From positions 1-30,856 of IMG/VR virus record IMGVR_UViG_3300032299_000970: a stretch of DNA of 30,856 nt; one strand, 5' to 3'. Shown here in pieces: positions 1 through 8,455 of the stretch. Positions within the stretch are counted from its first letter, which is position 1; every line of letters begins with the position of its first letter. Position numbers and translations under genes: made by a program. This stretch comes from a virus. The notes under the pieces are model-generated. The model was not told where the DNA came from and did not search any database. It saw nothing but the letters and a program-made list of their open reading frames with translations.

Positions 1-3000
1 CCAGGTCTCATACATTGTTGTAAGAATGTTAATCTAGAATTTAAACCTTCAGGTGTGATTGAGTGAAATGCAGGATTAAAAAATTTGAATTTTTGTTTTA
101 TTCCGTTATAAATCATTTCATCAGAATCTTTAATCATATCAAAGTAATTACACTCAGTTAATAATTTTCTACCTAATTTTTTTGTTAGTTCTTTTTTTCT
201 TTGTGATGTTAATTGTGTTGTTCTTTCAGTTCTTGTTCTTGTTACTGTCTCGGGTGTTTGATTTTGTGAGCCCCCATTTGGTGTCTGACTGACAAAAGTA
301 TTATTAGTTTCTACTGGTTGTGGATTAGTCTGAGTATTAGATTCCAATTCAACATCATCGTTCACTTCAGATGTTAAATAACTTGTATTAGTATTATTAG
401 TTTCTTGTGATGCGTTAAAATCCGCATCTACAGAAGTACTTCCATCTCCATTTGCTCCACTATTTTCTACGTTATTTACATTAGAGTTGTCATTACCCGT
501 ATTGTTTAATGTGTTATCAACAGAGTCAAGTATTTCAACATCAACAATTCTAACTCTTCTACACGCCATTGCGTTTACTGAGGACACACCTTCACTACTA
601 TTATTTTTAAATGATTTAGAACAATCAATATATTTGTATGGGTCTTGGTCTAACTTGCCCCCCTCACCTTGATAAGTTTGAACTTTTACTACAATGCTTC
701 CGTCTTGAGCATAATCCCCAATTTTTTTAGAACCTGCTGGTTGAGCATATAACCACTGTCTAACACTATCCCCCCTTCTTGTTGATAGTTTTATATTATA
801 GTCAGGATTGTGTACCGATGATGCAGTACCTGACAAACTAAATTTAACTTTTTTTCCTTGTGATAAAGCGTCCCCAATTACAACGGCCAATTTTTTTGCG
901 TCATTAAATTCACTATCAATATAATTAAAAAACTCACTAACTTTATCTTTTCTTGCATCTATAAATGAAGATAGATATTGAGTTTGTGCTGCGGGGCTTA
1001 AATTCTGAATTTGTGCTTGTGTAAATTGTGCATAGGTAGCGTCATTATATTTAAAAATAAAATTTCTAGCCTTAGTAAAAGTCTTACCAAATAAGTCTGT
1101 TCCTCCTGTTTCTAAATAACCTTGTTTAAGTGCTAAATAATCCTGATAAACTTCATCAAAAGGTTTATTGGCTTGTAATGGGTCAAATACACCATTTACG
1201 GTTTTTTGTCCAGGATAATCATTATGGAAATAAAATCCAATATCTTGTAAATTAGGTTGTATAATTGTCGGAGTAAATGTAGGTGCCGGAGTTGCGGTAG
1301 GTGTTGGTGATGGAGTTGGTGGTGGCGTAGTAGTAGGTGTTGGTGATGGTGTTGGTGATGGTGGTGGTGTTGTAGTGGGTGTTGGTGATGGTGTTGGCGT
1401 TGGTGATGGTTGATTACACGGTTTTCCAGTTAGTGTGACTGTCCCGTCACTTGCGTTTGTAAAATAAGGTACGGTATTTTTTTCAACGCAAACAGTACCA
1501 GTCGCACCACTTAATAATGGTGTTGAAGTCAGTGTTGTTTGCCCGCAACCTGTATAATTTATAGTTGTGGCACTATTTCCTACAGCATAATCGTATTGTA
1601 AACAAGGGTCCGGTGGTAATGGTGGTATTGGTGGTGGAATTTTTGTAATAAATTCAGTTTCTGTTATTTCTCTAACTAAAACTTGAGTTTCAAAAATTTC
1701 TTGAGGTGTGAATGTTACCCATTTTTTAATTAAGTCATATATATCATACTTTGTACATCCCGCAATAAATGAATCTATTACTTGAGTAATTGAACCTTCA
1801 CCTTCTCTTTCTAATTCCCTATCAACCAAAACATTCATTACTGATGGGTGGTCAACTAAAATCTTAAAACTAATGTTTCCCTTTCTTGAAGTATTTGTGT
1901 AAGTATATATTGGCTCAGGCCTTCCTAAAAATGTATTGTCTTGCCATCCTGTTTGTATATTTTCGTCGAATGATAAATCATAAGGAGGGAACCACATAAT
2001 TCTACCCCCATTCGGTCCTTTTTCACAAGTTGGTAAATCCTCATATGTAAATCCAGGAGTATTTGATGTTCTCCAAGCCAAATTTTCTAAAGAAAACATA
2101 TATTTTTTTACCTTATCTTTTCCAAAGTCTAAACTACTTGAACTTGCATCACTATAAGGTACAATATTTAAGTTATATGTATTTGTTAATACCGAGTCAG
2201 GATATTTTCTAATGTTACCATCTGTTTTTTGTAATTCTCTATATGTGTAATAGGGCCTATCCTTTGTAAACACTCTACAATATTCATATCCAACTGGATT
2301 TTCTGATTGTTCACCAACTGAAGTTTTTGTTGAATATCTTACAACTCTTGAACCTTTAGTTAATTCTTGATAACCATCATTAAAAATTTTAGAAACTTGA
2401 TTGATTGCGTTTCCTACGTGTTCAGTTTTGTACTGAGATTTGTTACCTGCATCAACTAATTTTTGAGTTGTGTCTAATAATGAGCCAGGTGTAAAATTGT
2501 ATGAACTTGAGTCGTCTTCTCTATAACTTGGTGGTGTTCCCCATTGTGTTAAATCGGCACCTCCTCTTTGTGGTAGTTTTCCAGGTTTAGTATAGTTATC
2601 GCTGCTTGTCCATGTAAATCCTCCAAAAACTGTAGAATTTACTAATGTGGTTCCCTCTTTATCTGCACCTGCACTATAGTAGTTTCGACTATTGATTCCA
2701 AATTTGGTTTCATTTAATTGATTTGTTTCATAATCCTTTCCTAAGTTTGAGTAGGACAAAACAGGACCATAAGAAGATGCATTCTTATTGTACTTTGAAA
2801 GTGGTAACTCTGAAGCGTCAGGTGTTACTAATTTTGTAATAGAGCTTTTATTATCGCCTATGTAAAATTTTGGCTGTGGTGCAAGTAAACTAAGTCCTTT
2901 ACCGTAGTCAGGTCTAAAATAGTTATATGATAATTGTTGAAATATTAAACTTCTTGTTGGAATTGATGTATAAGTCATCAACAATTCAGACGAATTATTA

Positions 3001-5006
3001 TTTGCAGGTTCTTTGTAGTTAAAAATGGGACCACCTTGACCTCCTAACGCAGAAAGTGTGTTTTGTAAAAAAGTGTTTTGATTATTAATTCTTGTAGGAT
3101 AATCAAATAACTCACCAATAATATATGAATATGGACTATATAGTCCGGCCAATCTACCTGCAAAATCTACAACATCCAATGCTGTTGGTACACCCGCAAC
3201 ATCAGGTGGTGATGTAATCTTATAGTTCATAGCGATTACAGGAATGTTTCCTGTCGCCATACCTAAAACATCAAATGGGTCTAAATTTGGTTTTGCAGAA
3301 ATTCCTCCTGTTTGTGGGTCAATTGATGAACTAACAGCATTTACTCTACCAACTGTTTGTTGTAGTAATTCTAACGCAATTCTAGATTTAAACTCCTTTT
3401 GTAAATTTGTTGCACTTATTTTAGCTAAGTTTGAATCTTGAGATAACGGCCCATCAGACCCTGTTGGATTATTTTGCAACAAAATACTATATGGTGTATA
3501 TGTTGAAGGTAGAAAAATAAACGTATTATCTGAATTGGCGTAAGGTAGTTGTAATACTTGAATTACTTCATTGTCAAAATCAATATCAGAATATGAACCA
3601 GTTCCTGTTGAATATGTATTTGATAGATATGCCTGTGTTTCACTTTGACCGGCTTGTATTTCTAAAGTACTACCAATAGTGTCATCGATACCATATGGAC
3701 CAACATTATCTGCCGGTAATAAATCATCATTTATAACGACAGAATCACCATATGATGTAGTACTACCTAAAGCAGGACTTGGTCCATATTTGTTATTTAT
3801 ATAAGTTCTATTTTCAACAACCTGTCCTATATTTTCTAATTCACTATTTACAGTATCAGGAAAACCATATTCGCCTTCATTTGATTTTGTTTGAAAATTA
3901 AGATTTATATCAGATTGTCTTCTTTCGGTTTCAGAACCGTATTGATTTATTGTAAATAAGATTGGTCTTTGTTCTTGTGATACTCTTTCTAGACGATTAG
4001 AAACTGTGTCTTCGATTGTATAATTTCCTTGTGATAAAAATAATATTCTTAAAGTTCTATACATTTCGACCTCAAACTCACTTTGTCCATTTTCAGGTCT
4101 ATATAAATTTAATTTAAATAATTGTGGTCTCTCATCTACACCTTCTAATTCTAATCCACTTTGAATTGTATCTGTAAAGTCATATTCGCCAGTTCCAATA
4201 CTAGAACTTATTCTATATTGTTGTAGGTCATTATTTATTGACCACAAAGTTGTTCCATAAATTTCATCACCTTGCGATGTGGGAAAATATTGATTACTTG
4301 CATATAATATCCCTTCTTGAGTATTACCAACAAACTCCAATTCATTTCCAATTGTATATGAAATAGAATATGGTGATTGCGTTCTAAATGATGAAAGTGT
4401 TAATACATCATTAATATTATAAACAGTTTGTCCAAAATCTTCACTCGCAAAAACACCCCATTTATTTAATATTTTTAAATCTATTTCTTTTTGATTTCCT
4501 ATTCTTTCCAAATAGTTGTTAAATGTATCAACAATTGTATATTCTCCTTCACCAATTGTTAAAATATTTTTGTCGTCATTAATAAAATAAACCGAACTTC
4601 CAAACCCTGCAATATTATTTTGAGGTTTGTAAACATTTTTTACTATGTGATATAATTCTGAATTATCACCAATCGTTTCTAAATCACTTAAGATGGTATC
4701 TGTTAAGTCATATTGACCTTCGTTTGATTTGTAGTTCAGATTTTTATTAATTTGAACCATGTCTCCGTATTCTTCACTATCTTCGGGACCATACTGATTT
4801 ATTGGAAATAATATTCTTTCTTGTCTGTCTCCAATTATTTCGATTGGTGTTGAATCAACGGGAGTTAGGTCTGTGTAAGTAAATTCACCTTGAGCGGGTT
4901 TATCGTCTGTTCCAAAAAAATTAACAACACGATATGATGGCAGATTTCTTGCCAACAATTTTTTTCTAAAGTTTTCTGTAGAATTGAATGAAAGTGGACT
5001 TTCCAT
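1..5006 (-). CDS. Giant virion/baseplate-associated protein with OmpA-like domain (C-terminus beyond window)
   Basis: An open frame runs leftward from ATG at 5006 off the window edge, giving 1,668 codons without a stop. Order of parts: residues about 40-480 hold eight degenerate repeats (GxYxxxDTIxxxLExIG); about 1020-1060 read FLGRPEPIYTYTNTSRKG and then a DHPS motif, which resembles baseplate/tube-initiator proteins; about 1146-1193 is a Cys-containing module shared with two other genes here; about 1196-1247 is a Pro/Thr/Ser linker; about 1370-1485 is an OmpA-like domain with GTAS, then N..LSTRRGDSVRQWL, then CRRVRI; then an Asn/Thr/Gln-rich low-complexity stretch. The visible end reads PEGLNSRLTFLQQCMRP. 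It follows the tape-measure candidate in the same direction, so a baseplate or tail-tip role is likely. The OmpA domain could hold peptidoglycan during entry (inference). No signal peptide is seen. Confidence 0.75.
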   Translation of the reverse strand, partial: MESPLSFNSTENFRKKLLARNLPSYRVVNFFGTDDKPAQGEFTYTDLTPVDSTPIEIIGDRQERILFPINQYGPEDSEEYGDMVQINKNLNYKSNEGQYDLTDTILSDLETIGDNSELYHIVKNVYKPQNNIAGFGSSVYFINDDKNILTIGEGEYTIVDTFNNYLERIGNQKEIDLKILNKWGVFASEDFGQTVYNINDVLTLSSFRTQSPYSISYTIGNELEFVGNTQEGILYASNQYFPTSQGDEIYGTTLWSINNDLQQYRISSSIGTGEYDFTDTIQSGLELEGVDERPQLFKLNLYRPENGQSEFEVEMYRTLRILFLSQGNYTIEDTVSNRLERVSQEQRPILFTINQYGSETERRQSDINLNFQTKSNEGEYGFPDTVNSELENIGQVVENRTYINNKYGPSPALGSTTSYGDSVVINDDLLPADNVGPYGIDDTIGSTLEIQAGQSETQAYLSNTYSTGTGSYSDIDFDNEVIQVLQLPYANSDNTFIFLPSTYTPYSILLQNNPTGSDGPLSQDSNLAKISATNLQKEFKSRIALELLQQTVGRVNAVSSSIDPQTGGISAKPNLDPFDVLGMATGNIPVIAMNYKITSPPDVAGVPTALDVVDFAGRLAGLYSPYSYIIGELFDYPTRINNQNTFLQNTLSALGGQGGPIFNYKEPANNNSSELLMTYTSIPTRSLIFQQLSYNYFRPDYGKGLSLLAPQPKFYIGDNKSSITKLVTPDASELPLSKYNKNASSYGPVLSYSNLGKDYETNQLNETKFGINSRNYYSAGADKEGTTLVNSTVFGGFTWTSSDNYTKPGKLPQRGGADLTQWGTPPSYREDDSSSYNFTPGSLLDTTQKLVDAGNKSQYKTEHVGNAINQVSKIFNDGYQELTKGSRVVRYSTKTSVGEQSENPVGYEYCRVFTKDRPYYTYRELQKTDGNIRKYPDSVLTNTYNLNIVPYSDASSSSLDFGKDKVKKYMFSLENLAWRTSNTPGFTYEDLPTCEKGPNGGRIMWFPPYDLSFDENIQTGWQDNTFLGRPEPIYTYTNTSRKGNISFKILVDHPSVMNVLVDRELEREGEGSITQVIDSFIAGCTKYDIYDLIKKWVTFTPQEIFETQVLVREITETEFITKIPPPIPPLPPDPCLQYDYAVGNSATTINYTGCGQTTLTSTPLLSGATGTVCVEKNTVPYFTNASDGTVTLTGKPCNQPSPTPTPSPTPTTTPPPSPTPSPTPTTTPPPTPSPTPTATPAPTFTPTIIQPNLQDIGFYFHNDYPGQKTVNGVFDPLQANKPFDEVYQDYLALKQGYLETGGTDLFGKTFTKARNFIFKYNDATYAQFTQAQIQNLSPAAQTQYLSSFIDARKDKVSEFFNYIDSEFNDAKKLAVVIGDALSQGKKVKFSLSGTASSVHNPDYNIKLSTRRGDSVRQWLYAQPAGSKKIGDYAQDGSIVVKVQTYQGEGGKLDQDPYKYIDCSKSFKNNSSEGVSSVNAMACRRVRIVDVEILDSVDNTLNNTGNDNSNVNNVENSGANGDGSTSVDADFNASQETNNTNTSYLTSEVNDDVELESNTQTNPQPVETNNTFVSQTPNGGSQNQTPETVTRTRTERTTQLTSQRKKELTKKLGRKLLTECNYFDMIKDSDEMIYNGIKQKFKFFNPAFHSITPEGLNSRLTFLQQCMRP
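1265..1420 (-). repeat. Pro/Thr/Ser-rich linker tract (low-complexity DNA)
   Basis: The plus strand is a run of GGTGTTGGTGATGG-like units. In the leftward gene it encodes alternating Pro and Thr/Ser for about 50 residues. It separates the shared Cys module from the C-terminal OmpA-like part and probably acts as a stiff extended spacer. A similar tract lies at 23914-23992 in another virion gene. Confidence 0.8.
3650..4890 (-). repeat. Eight degenerate tandem protein repeats in the giant virion protein
   Basis: Within the gene starting at 5006, a unit of about 52-60 residues recurs with the pattern small-G-x-Y-x-x-x-D-T-I-x-x-x-L-E-x-I-G, then about 15 residues ending in N-x-Y-G-P. Copies begin near residues 41, 94, 154, 212, 270, 322, 374 and 434. 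Clear examples are GEGEYTIVDTFNNYLERIG, GTGEYDFTDTIQSGLELEG and NEGEYGFPDTVNSELENIG. Copies 1 and 4 are the most diverged. The repeats show at protein level and are poorly kept at DNA level, so they are old. Confidence 0.75.
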
Positions 5007-5019
5007 TAAACTTTATTTG

Positions 5020-5026
5020 ATAAATA
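5020..5026 (-). promoter_or_regulatory. TATTTAT box upstream of giant virion gene
   Basis: The coding strand reads TATTTATCAAATAAAG, ending a few bases before ATG at 5006. It matches the TATTTAT plus AAATAAA signature seen upstream of several other genes in this window, in coding orientation. The box may be promoter-like and the A-rich part may be the ribosome site; both roles are inferred. Confidence 0.4.
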
Positions 5027-5045
5027 GATTATAGTTCAATTTTTT

Positions 5046-6959
5046 CTAAAGAACACCCTGTTGTTTTTGATAATCTTTCATTTTGTATAGGACCATATCC
5101 ATCAATTGTTTTTGAAATTGTGGACTTGAAAATATTTTACTCATGTCTGCATTTTTATCACCATCAACTCTTCCTCCAACATTTATATCTATTTTTAAAT
5201 TTCCATCAATATTTTGTGAAGTCGCACCTTTACTCTTCGCGGAAATTAAATCTTGTATTGTAGATACTTTGTTAAAAGCCTCTGATAAATTTGTTCCCAT
5301 AGCAACTTCATCTCCAACAATGCCTTGATAAATTTTTCCTTCTGATAAAACTTTGGGTCTACCTCCTTCTGGTAAAAATAAATCATTTACCTTTAAAGCA
5401 AAACCATTCTCAAAAAGATTACCTATTGTTTCCATTCCTTTTTGGACTTTATCTATTATCACATTTTGTCTATCTTTGTCCCCTGGGTCTCCATATCCTG
5501 TTTGTTTGGTAAATTCATTCGTAGCTTGAGTTTGAACGCCTGTTATTACACCAGATGCACCTTTACCAATTTCGGCTCCTACTGCTTTACCCATGTCTTT
5601 AACTCCCGCATTATATGTAGCTTGATTATCAGCCATAGATTTCAAAATTTCTTCTCTTTTTTTCGCATCATTACCAGTCAATGAATATAACACGGCGTTT
5701 TTGATTATCTCTACATCTTTTGCATTATTTTCAGTCGTGGTTAATTGTTTAATTGCAATTTGTTTTTCATCTAATGCTGCATTTTTTTGATATTCTTCTA
5801 AAGCTTTATCCGCGTCACCCCTCTTAATCATTGATTCGGTCACCTTACCAAATCCAGGTATATCTATACTCACCTCACCACCTTTACCAACTTGAGCCAA
5901 ACCGGCTAAAAGTTCTCTATTTTCAGGTTTGATTCCATCCAAATTAAATTTATCTTTAATATAATCTAATTTTGCGGCCTCTCTTCCTGTTTTAACTAAA
6001 TCTTCAAACTTAACCCCCGTAATTGAAGCCTGCTCTCTTAATCTGTATAAGTCTTGTGTAGACGCTTTAAACTCACCGGTTTCCGAATTAAATTGGAAGG
6101 CAGCCTGTGTTGATTTTACCAATTCTTTTTGTAATCCTTCCATGTCGTTTTGAGCCATATACATCAACTGAAACGGGTCTGCTAGTTTACCAACTGCACC
6201 ACCAAGCATTTGAAATTTGGCTGCGGCGTTAATAGCACCTTCAGGGTCAAGTACCGTTTCTTGTAATGTTCCAACTATACCTCCAAAAGTTGTTTTTAAC
6301 ATTTGGGCTTGTTTTGTCATTCGTTCTAAACTTTTCACACCATCTTTAAAACCAAATCCACCAACTTTGTCTATGTTTGTAGACATTTCTTTTACAAATT
6401 TTGAAGCATCAAGACCAACTCTTCTTGCTACTACCGCCATTTCATGTATTTTATCTGTTGCCTCTTCTTGTGTACCACCAAAAGAAGTAACTTTTTCCAC
6501 CATTGAAGCGATTTCTTTGTTTGTCAGCCCTGTAGTTTTTGATAACGCAACCATATTTTCCATCGCAGTTTGAGATGGAAATACAACTCTACCCATAGCA
6601 TCTGCCAATCCTTCAGTAACTTCTGTTACGTCCTTAAACGAACCTCCAAAATCTTGTATTCCTTTAGCTGCGCCTAAAAGTCTTTCTTGAAACTGACCTA
6701 TAGTGTCATTTACTCTTTCGGCTGGGTCATTGCTTCTTTTCATCAAATTGAAAACTCCACCCATAGAACGTAAAAGTCCTACAGATGAATTTTCCATAGA
6801 TGTTAGTTTCTCTGTAAGTTTTTCAAATACATTATCTTTACCTTCGAAAGTTAAATAGGTCTCTTTAATGGCTGTGTTTATATCACCTAGTAGACTAATA
6901 AAACCTTTTCCTTTATTTAAGACATCTGAAGCATCGACTTTTTCTCCATCATTGAACAT
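5046..6959 (-). CDS. Putative tail tape measure protein (637 aa)
   Basis: Candidate tape measure, the protein that sets tail length and is threaded inside the tube. The sequence is largely helical, rich in Lys, Glu, Ala and Gly, with few Cys or Trp. It has tape-measure-like stretches such as FGGTQEEATDKIHEMAVVAR and a Gly-rich segment around the middle. There is no clear transmembrane segment and no obvious lytic domain. The strongest support is position: directly downstream of a tail-assembly chaperone with a frameshift extension, an arrangement conserved next to tape measures. At about 0.15 nm per residue, the accepted rule for tape measures, 637 residues predict a tail of about 95 nm, close to T4 (gp29 is about 590 aa). 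The start ATG at 6959 has TATTTATTAAATAAA just upstream. Another inner tail or hub protein is possible. Confidence 0.55.
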   Translation of the reverse strand: MFNDGEKVDASDVLNKGKGFISLLGDINTAIKETYLTFEGKDNVFEKLTEKLTSMENSSVGLLRSMGGVFNLMKRSNDPAERVNDTIGQFQERLLGAAKGIQDFGGSFKDVTEVTEGLADAMGRVVFPSQTAMENMVALSKTTGLTNKEIASMVEKVTSFGGTQEEATDKIHEMAVVARRVGLDASKFVKEMSTNIDKVGGFGFKDGVKSLERMTKQAQMLKTTFGGIVGTLQETVLDPEGAINAAAKFQMLGGAVGKLADPFQLMYMAQNDMEGLQKELVKSTQAAFQFNSETGEFKASTQDLYRLREQASITGVKFEDLVKTGREAAKLDYIKDKFNLDGIKPENRELLAGLAQVGKGGEVSIDIPGFGKVTESMIKRGDADKALEEYQKNAALDEKQIAIKQLTTTENNAKDVEIIKNAVLYSLTGNDAKKREEILKSMADNQATYNAGVKDMGKAVGAEIGKGASGVITGVQTQATNEFTKQTGYGDPGDKDRQNVIIDKVQKGMETIGNLFENGFALKVNDLFLPEGGRPKVLSEGKIYQGIVGDEVAMGTNLSEAFNKVSTIQDLISAKSKGATSQNIDGNLKIDINVGGRVDGDKNADMSKIFSSPQFQKQLMDMVLYKMKDYQKQQGVL

Positions 6960-6971
6960 TTTTTTTATTTA

Positions 6972-6978
6972 ATAAATA
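6972..6978 (-). promoter_or_regulatory. TATTTAT box upstream of tape measure gene
   Basis: The coding strand reads TATTTATTAAATAAA, 12 bases before ATG at 6959. It is one of the best matches to the recurrent start-site signature of this window. It sits just past the stop of the chaperone extension (6986). Confidence 0.4.
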
Positions 6979-6985
6979 TTTAGTT

Positions 6986-7135
6986 TTATGTTTTATACTC
7001 ACTAATTAATTTGTCTATAAAAAATCTTCTTTCAAAAATTGGCATATTAACGCAGTCGTTGTAAGAAAAATTTCCGTATTTTACCAAATAATAAATTTCT
7101 TCTAATTGGTTTTTTTTATAGTGAGAAGAAAGGAC
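6986..7135 (-). CDS. Frameshift extension of the tail assembly chaperone (+1 frame)
   Basis: A second leftward frame overlaps the 3' end of the 252-aa chaperone gene and continues to TAA at 6986-6988. It has no ATG at its upstream end; the only ATG lies deep inside, at the MPIFERRFFI segment. It has been free of stops since about position 7208, so it overlaps the upstream frame by roughly 30 codons. It encodes a compact hydrophilic tail with LEEIYYLVKYGNFSYND and then MPIFERRFFIDKL, a style typical of small chaperone extensions just upstream of tape measures (from memory of such phages). If ribosomes slip +1 at 7136-7142, the product would be about 295 aa (246 + 49), ending LISEYKT. Independent initiation at a TTG is the alternative. 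Confidence 0.6.
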   Translation of the reverse strand, partial: VLSSHYKKNQLEEIYYLVKYGNFSYNDCVNMPIFERRFFIDKLISEYKT

Positions 7136-7874
7136 GAAAAAACTCAGCCCCAAAAGATAGTTTGAAACTAACTTTTTCTCCTGAAGGGGCTGTAATTGTT
7201 CTATTTAGGTCTAATTTGGGTTCACAATCTTGTATAAATTTTTGTATTTCTTTTGAATCTTTTATTGGTAAATTATTAACAAATTTTGATATTTCTATTT
7301 TACTTGTCTCCCCATCAAGTTCTACAATATGTTTTTCTAGTTTCTTTGTAACTATCGGTGCGGTTAGATTTTTAGGGTATTGGTCTTGTAGTTTTTCTAA
7401 TTCTCTTTGGTCTCCTAAATTTAATAATTTTAATTTTAGATTTTTGTTTGATATTTTTGTTGTAAAAGTATATAATCCGTTTTCGTTTGGATTATGTATC
7501 GGTTCTTCGTAAGTTAATGAATCAAAATTGTACTCAATTGTAAATTTTTGCCCATTAAATGGGTCTACAAGTTCAACATTATATTCAGAACCAAAAGCAG
7601 AATTTCTAAGAAATATTAAAATTGCTTGTACATCTACATCCAATAACTGATTAACGTCAAAATTTGGTTCGTAAATTTTATTTTTTAATAGATTATATAT
7701 TAACCCATCTTTTATAATGTTTGGTGACATCATAATGTTTTCATCCGATGCGGTTAAATAACCGACTTTTATACTTTCTTTTTTTGGTTTGTAAAACACC
7801 CCTTTACTAGGTAGTTTTATTACATCATGCGGTAAATTAAAATCCATTTGTCCGTAAATTTGTGATTGCTCCAT
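7116..7874 (-). CDS. Tail assembly chaperone / T4 gp26-like baseplate protein
   Basis: A 252-aa soluble protein. Its N-terminal half carries features I associate with the T4 base plate protein family (gp26-like): VIKLPSKGVFY at about 19-28, YLTASDEN at about 39-46, and DVQAILIFLRNSAFGSEY at about 81-98. In T4, gp26 helps assemble the baseplate hub; in many phages the gene in this position is a chaperone coating the tape measure. Here it lies between the tube gene and the tape-measure candidate and has a +1-frame extension (6986-7135), matching the lambda G/GT-type arrangement. The C-terminal 100 residues are charged and helical. It starts at ATG 7874 in an AT-rich leader, after a terminator that closes the tube transcript, so it probably has its own promoter. 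Confidence 0.6.
   Translation of the reverse strand: MEQSQIYGQMDFNLPHDVIKLPSKGVFYKPKKESIKVGYLTASDENIMMSPNIIKDGLIYNLLKNKIYEPNFDVNQLLDVDVQAILIFLRNSAFGSEYNVELVDPFNGQKFTIEYNFDSLTYEEPIHNPNENGLYTFTTKISNKNLKLKLLNLGDQRELEKLQDQYPKNLTAPIVTKKLEKHIVELDGETSKIEISKFVNNLPIKDSKEIQKFIQDCEPKLDLNRTITAPSGEKVSFKLSFGAEFFRPFFSL
7136..7142 (-). other. Candidate +1 ribosomal slippery site TTTTTTC
   Basis: The zero-frame codons are GAG TTT TTT CGT CCT. A tRNA-Phe on the second TTT can slip one base forward and pair with TTC, its preferred codon, placing the ribosome in the frame of the extension. The next zero-frame codon, CGT, is uncommon here, where Arg is mostly AGA, which could cause the pause. The zero-frame stop follows six codons later (7116-7118). 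The site is inferred from sequence only; another slip point in the overlap cannot be excluded. Confidence 0.45.
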
Positions 7875-7915
7875 AGTTTTTTATTTTAAAAATAGTTTTA
7901 CAATAGTTAATGTAA

Positions 7916-7945
7916 ATAAAAAATCCCACCTGAAAAGATGGGATT
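7916..7945 (-). terminator. Intrinsic terminator after the tail tube gene
   Basis: Read leftward, a 7-bp perfect stem (AATCCCA at 7939-7945 with TGGGATT at 7922-7928) encloses a 10-base loop and runs directly into a T tract (TTTTTTATTT). It starts 21 bases past the tube stop codon. It would end or attenuate the high-level tube transcript before the chaperone gene. Confidence 0.8.
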
Positions 7946-7966
7946 GTAATATATTTTATTTTTATT

Positions 7967-8455
7967 TTAGTATACTAAAATACATCTGTCAGGTCTTAAT
8001 GTTGCTTTTACTGTGATAAGTCCGTCTTCACTATAACCTAACGAGTCAAAATCAACACTTGTTAAAAATACTCCTTGTAATATCCATTTTTCAACCGCCA
8101 CACCTGTTGGGTCTAACATTTCTAAATCAATATCTTTTTTGTATCCTGCCGCATAACCCATACGTCCTGTAACTGACTCAGCGTGTAAACGAACCCACTC
8201 CATTAGTGCTTGTGATGCTGATGGTCCAATAGGGTCACGGAACGTAACATCAATTGAACCCCAAGTAAATCTACCTGCAACATATGTTGATGTGTTTAAA
8301 AATGGAATTTCCACTTCTTTGATTTCAACTTTTGGTCTTGACGTGGATTCAACATACCAAGAGTTAATCCCCAAAGAAGAAGGGAAAGTAATGATAAACC
8401 TATTTTTTCTTTTAGGTTCATACTGAAAGGGCATTTTCATTAATAAATCAGCCAT
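7967..8455 (-). CDS. Tail tube protein (gp19-like)
   Basis: A 162-aa protein of the T4 gp19 size class, forming the inner tube of the contractile tail. Recognisable features are an N-terminal FQYEPKRKNRFIITFP, then VESTSRPKVEIKEVEIPFLN, then ITVTFRDP-like text (SIDVTFRDPIGPSASQALMEW) and a C-terminal run ending ATLRPDRCILVY. The order of beta strands and the polar FRDP turn fit T4-like tubes. It lies downstream of the sheath in the same direction, with the HAD-like gene between them, and is closed by a strong terminator, as expected for a highly expressed virion gene. It starts at ATG 8455 with MADLLMKMPF. Confidence 0.85.
   Translation of the reverse strand: MADLLMKMPFQYEPKRKNRFIITFPSSLGINSWYVESTSRPKVEIKEVEIPFLNTSTYVAGRFTWGSIDVTFRDPIGPSASQALMEWVRLHAESVTGRMGYAAGYKKDIDLEMLDPTGVAVEKWILQGVFLTSVDFDSLGYSEDGLITVKATLRPDRCILVY

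Noticed and set aside
1265-1420. Repeat tract considered as a CRISPR array or replication iterons
   Set aside because: It lies in frame inside a long coding region and encodes a regular Pro-Thr linker, with no spacer structure.
6217-6573. 118-codon rightward open frame opposite the tape-measure gene
   Set aside because: Shadow frame of the leftward gene, with no family resemblance and no start signal.
7162-7512. 116-codon rightward open frame opposite the chaperone gene
   Set aside because: It is a shadow of the leftward coding frame: low-complexity Phe/Ser/Leu text, no upstream signal, and inside a well-supported gene.
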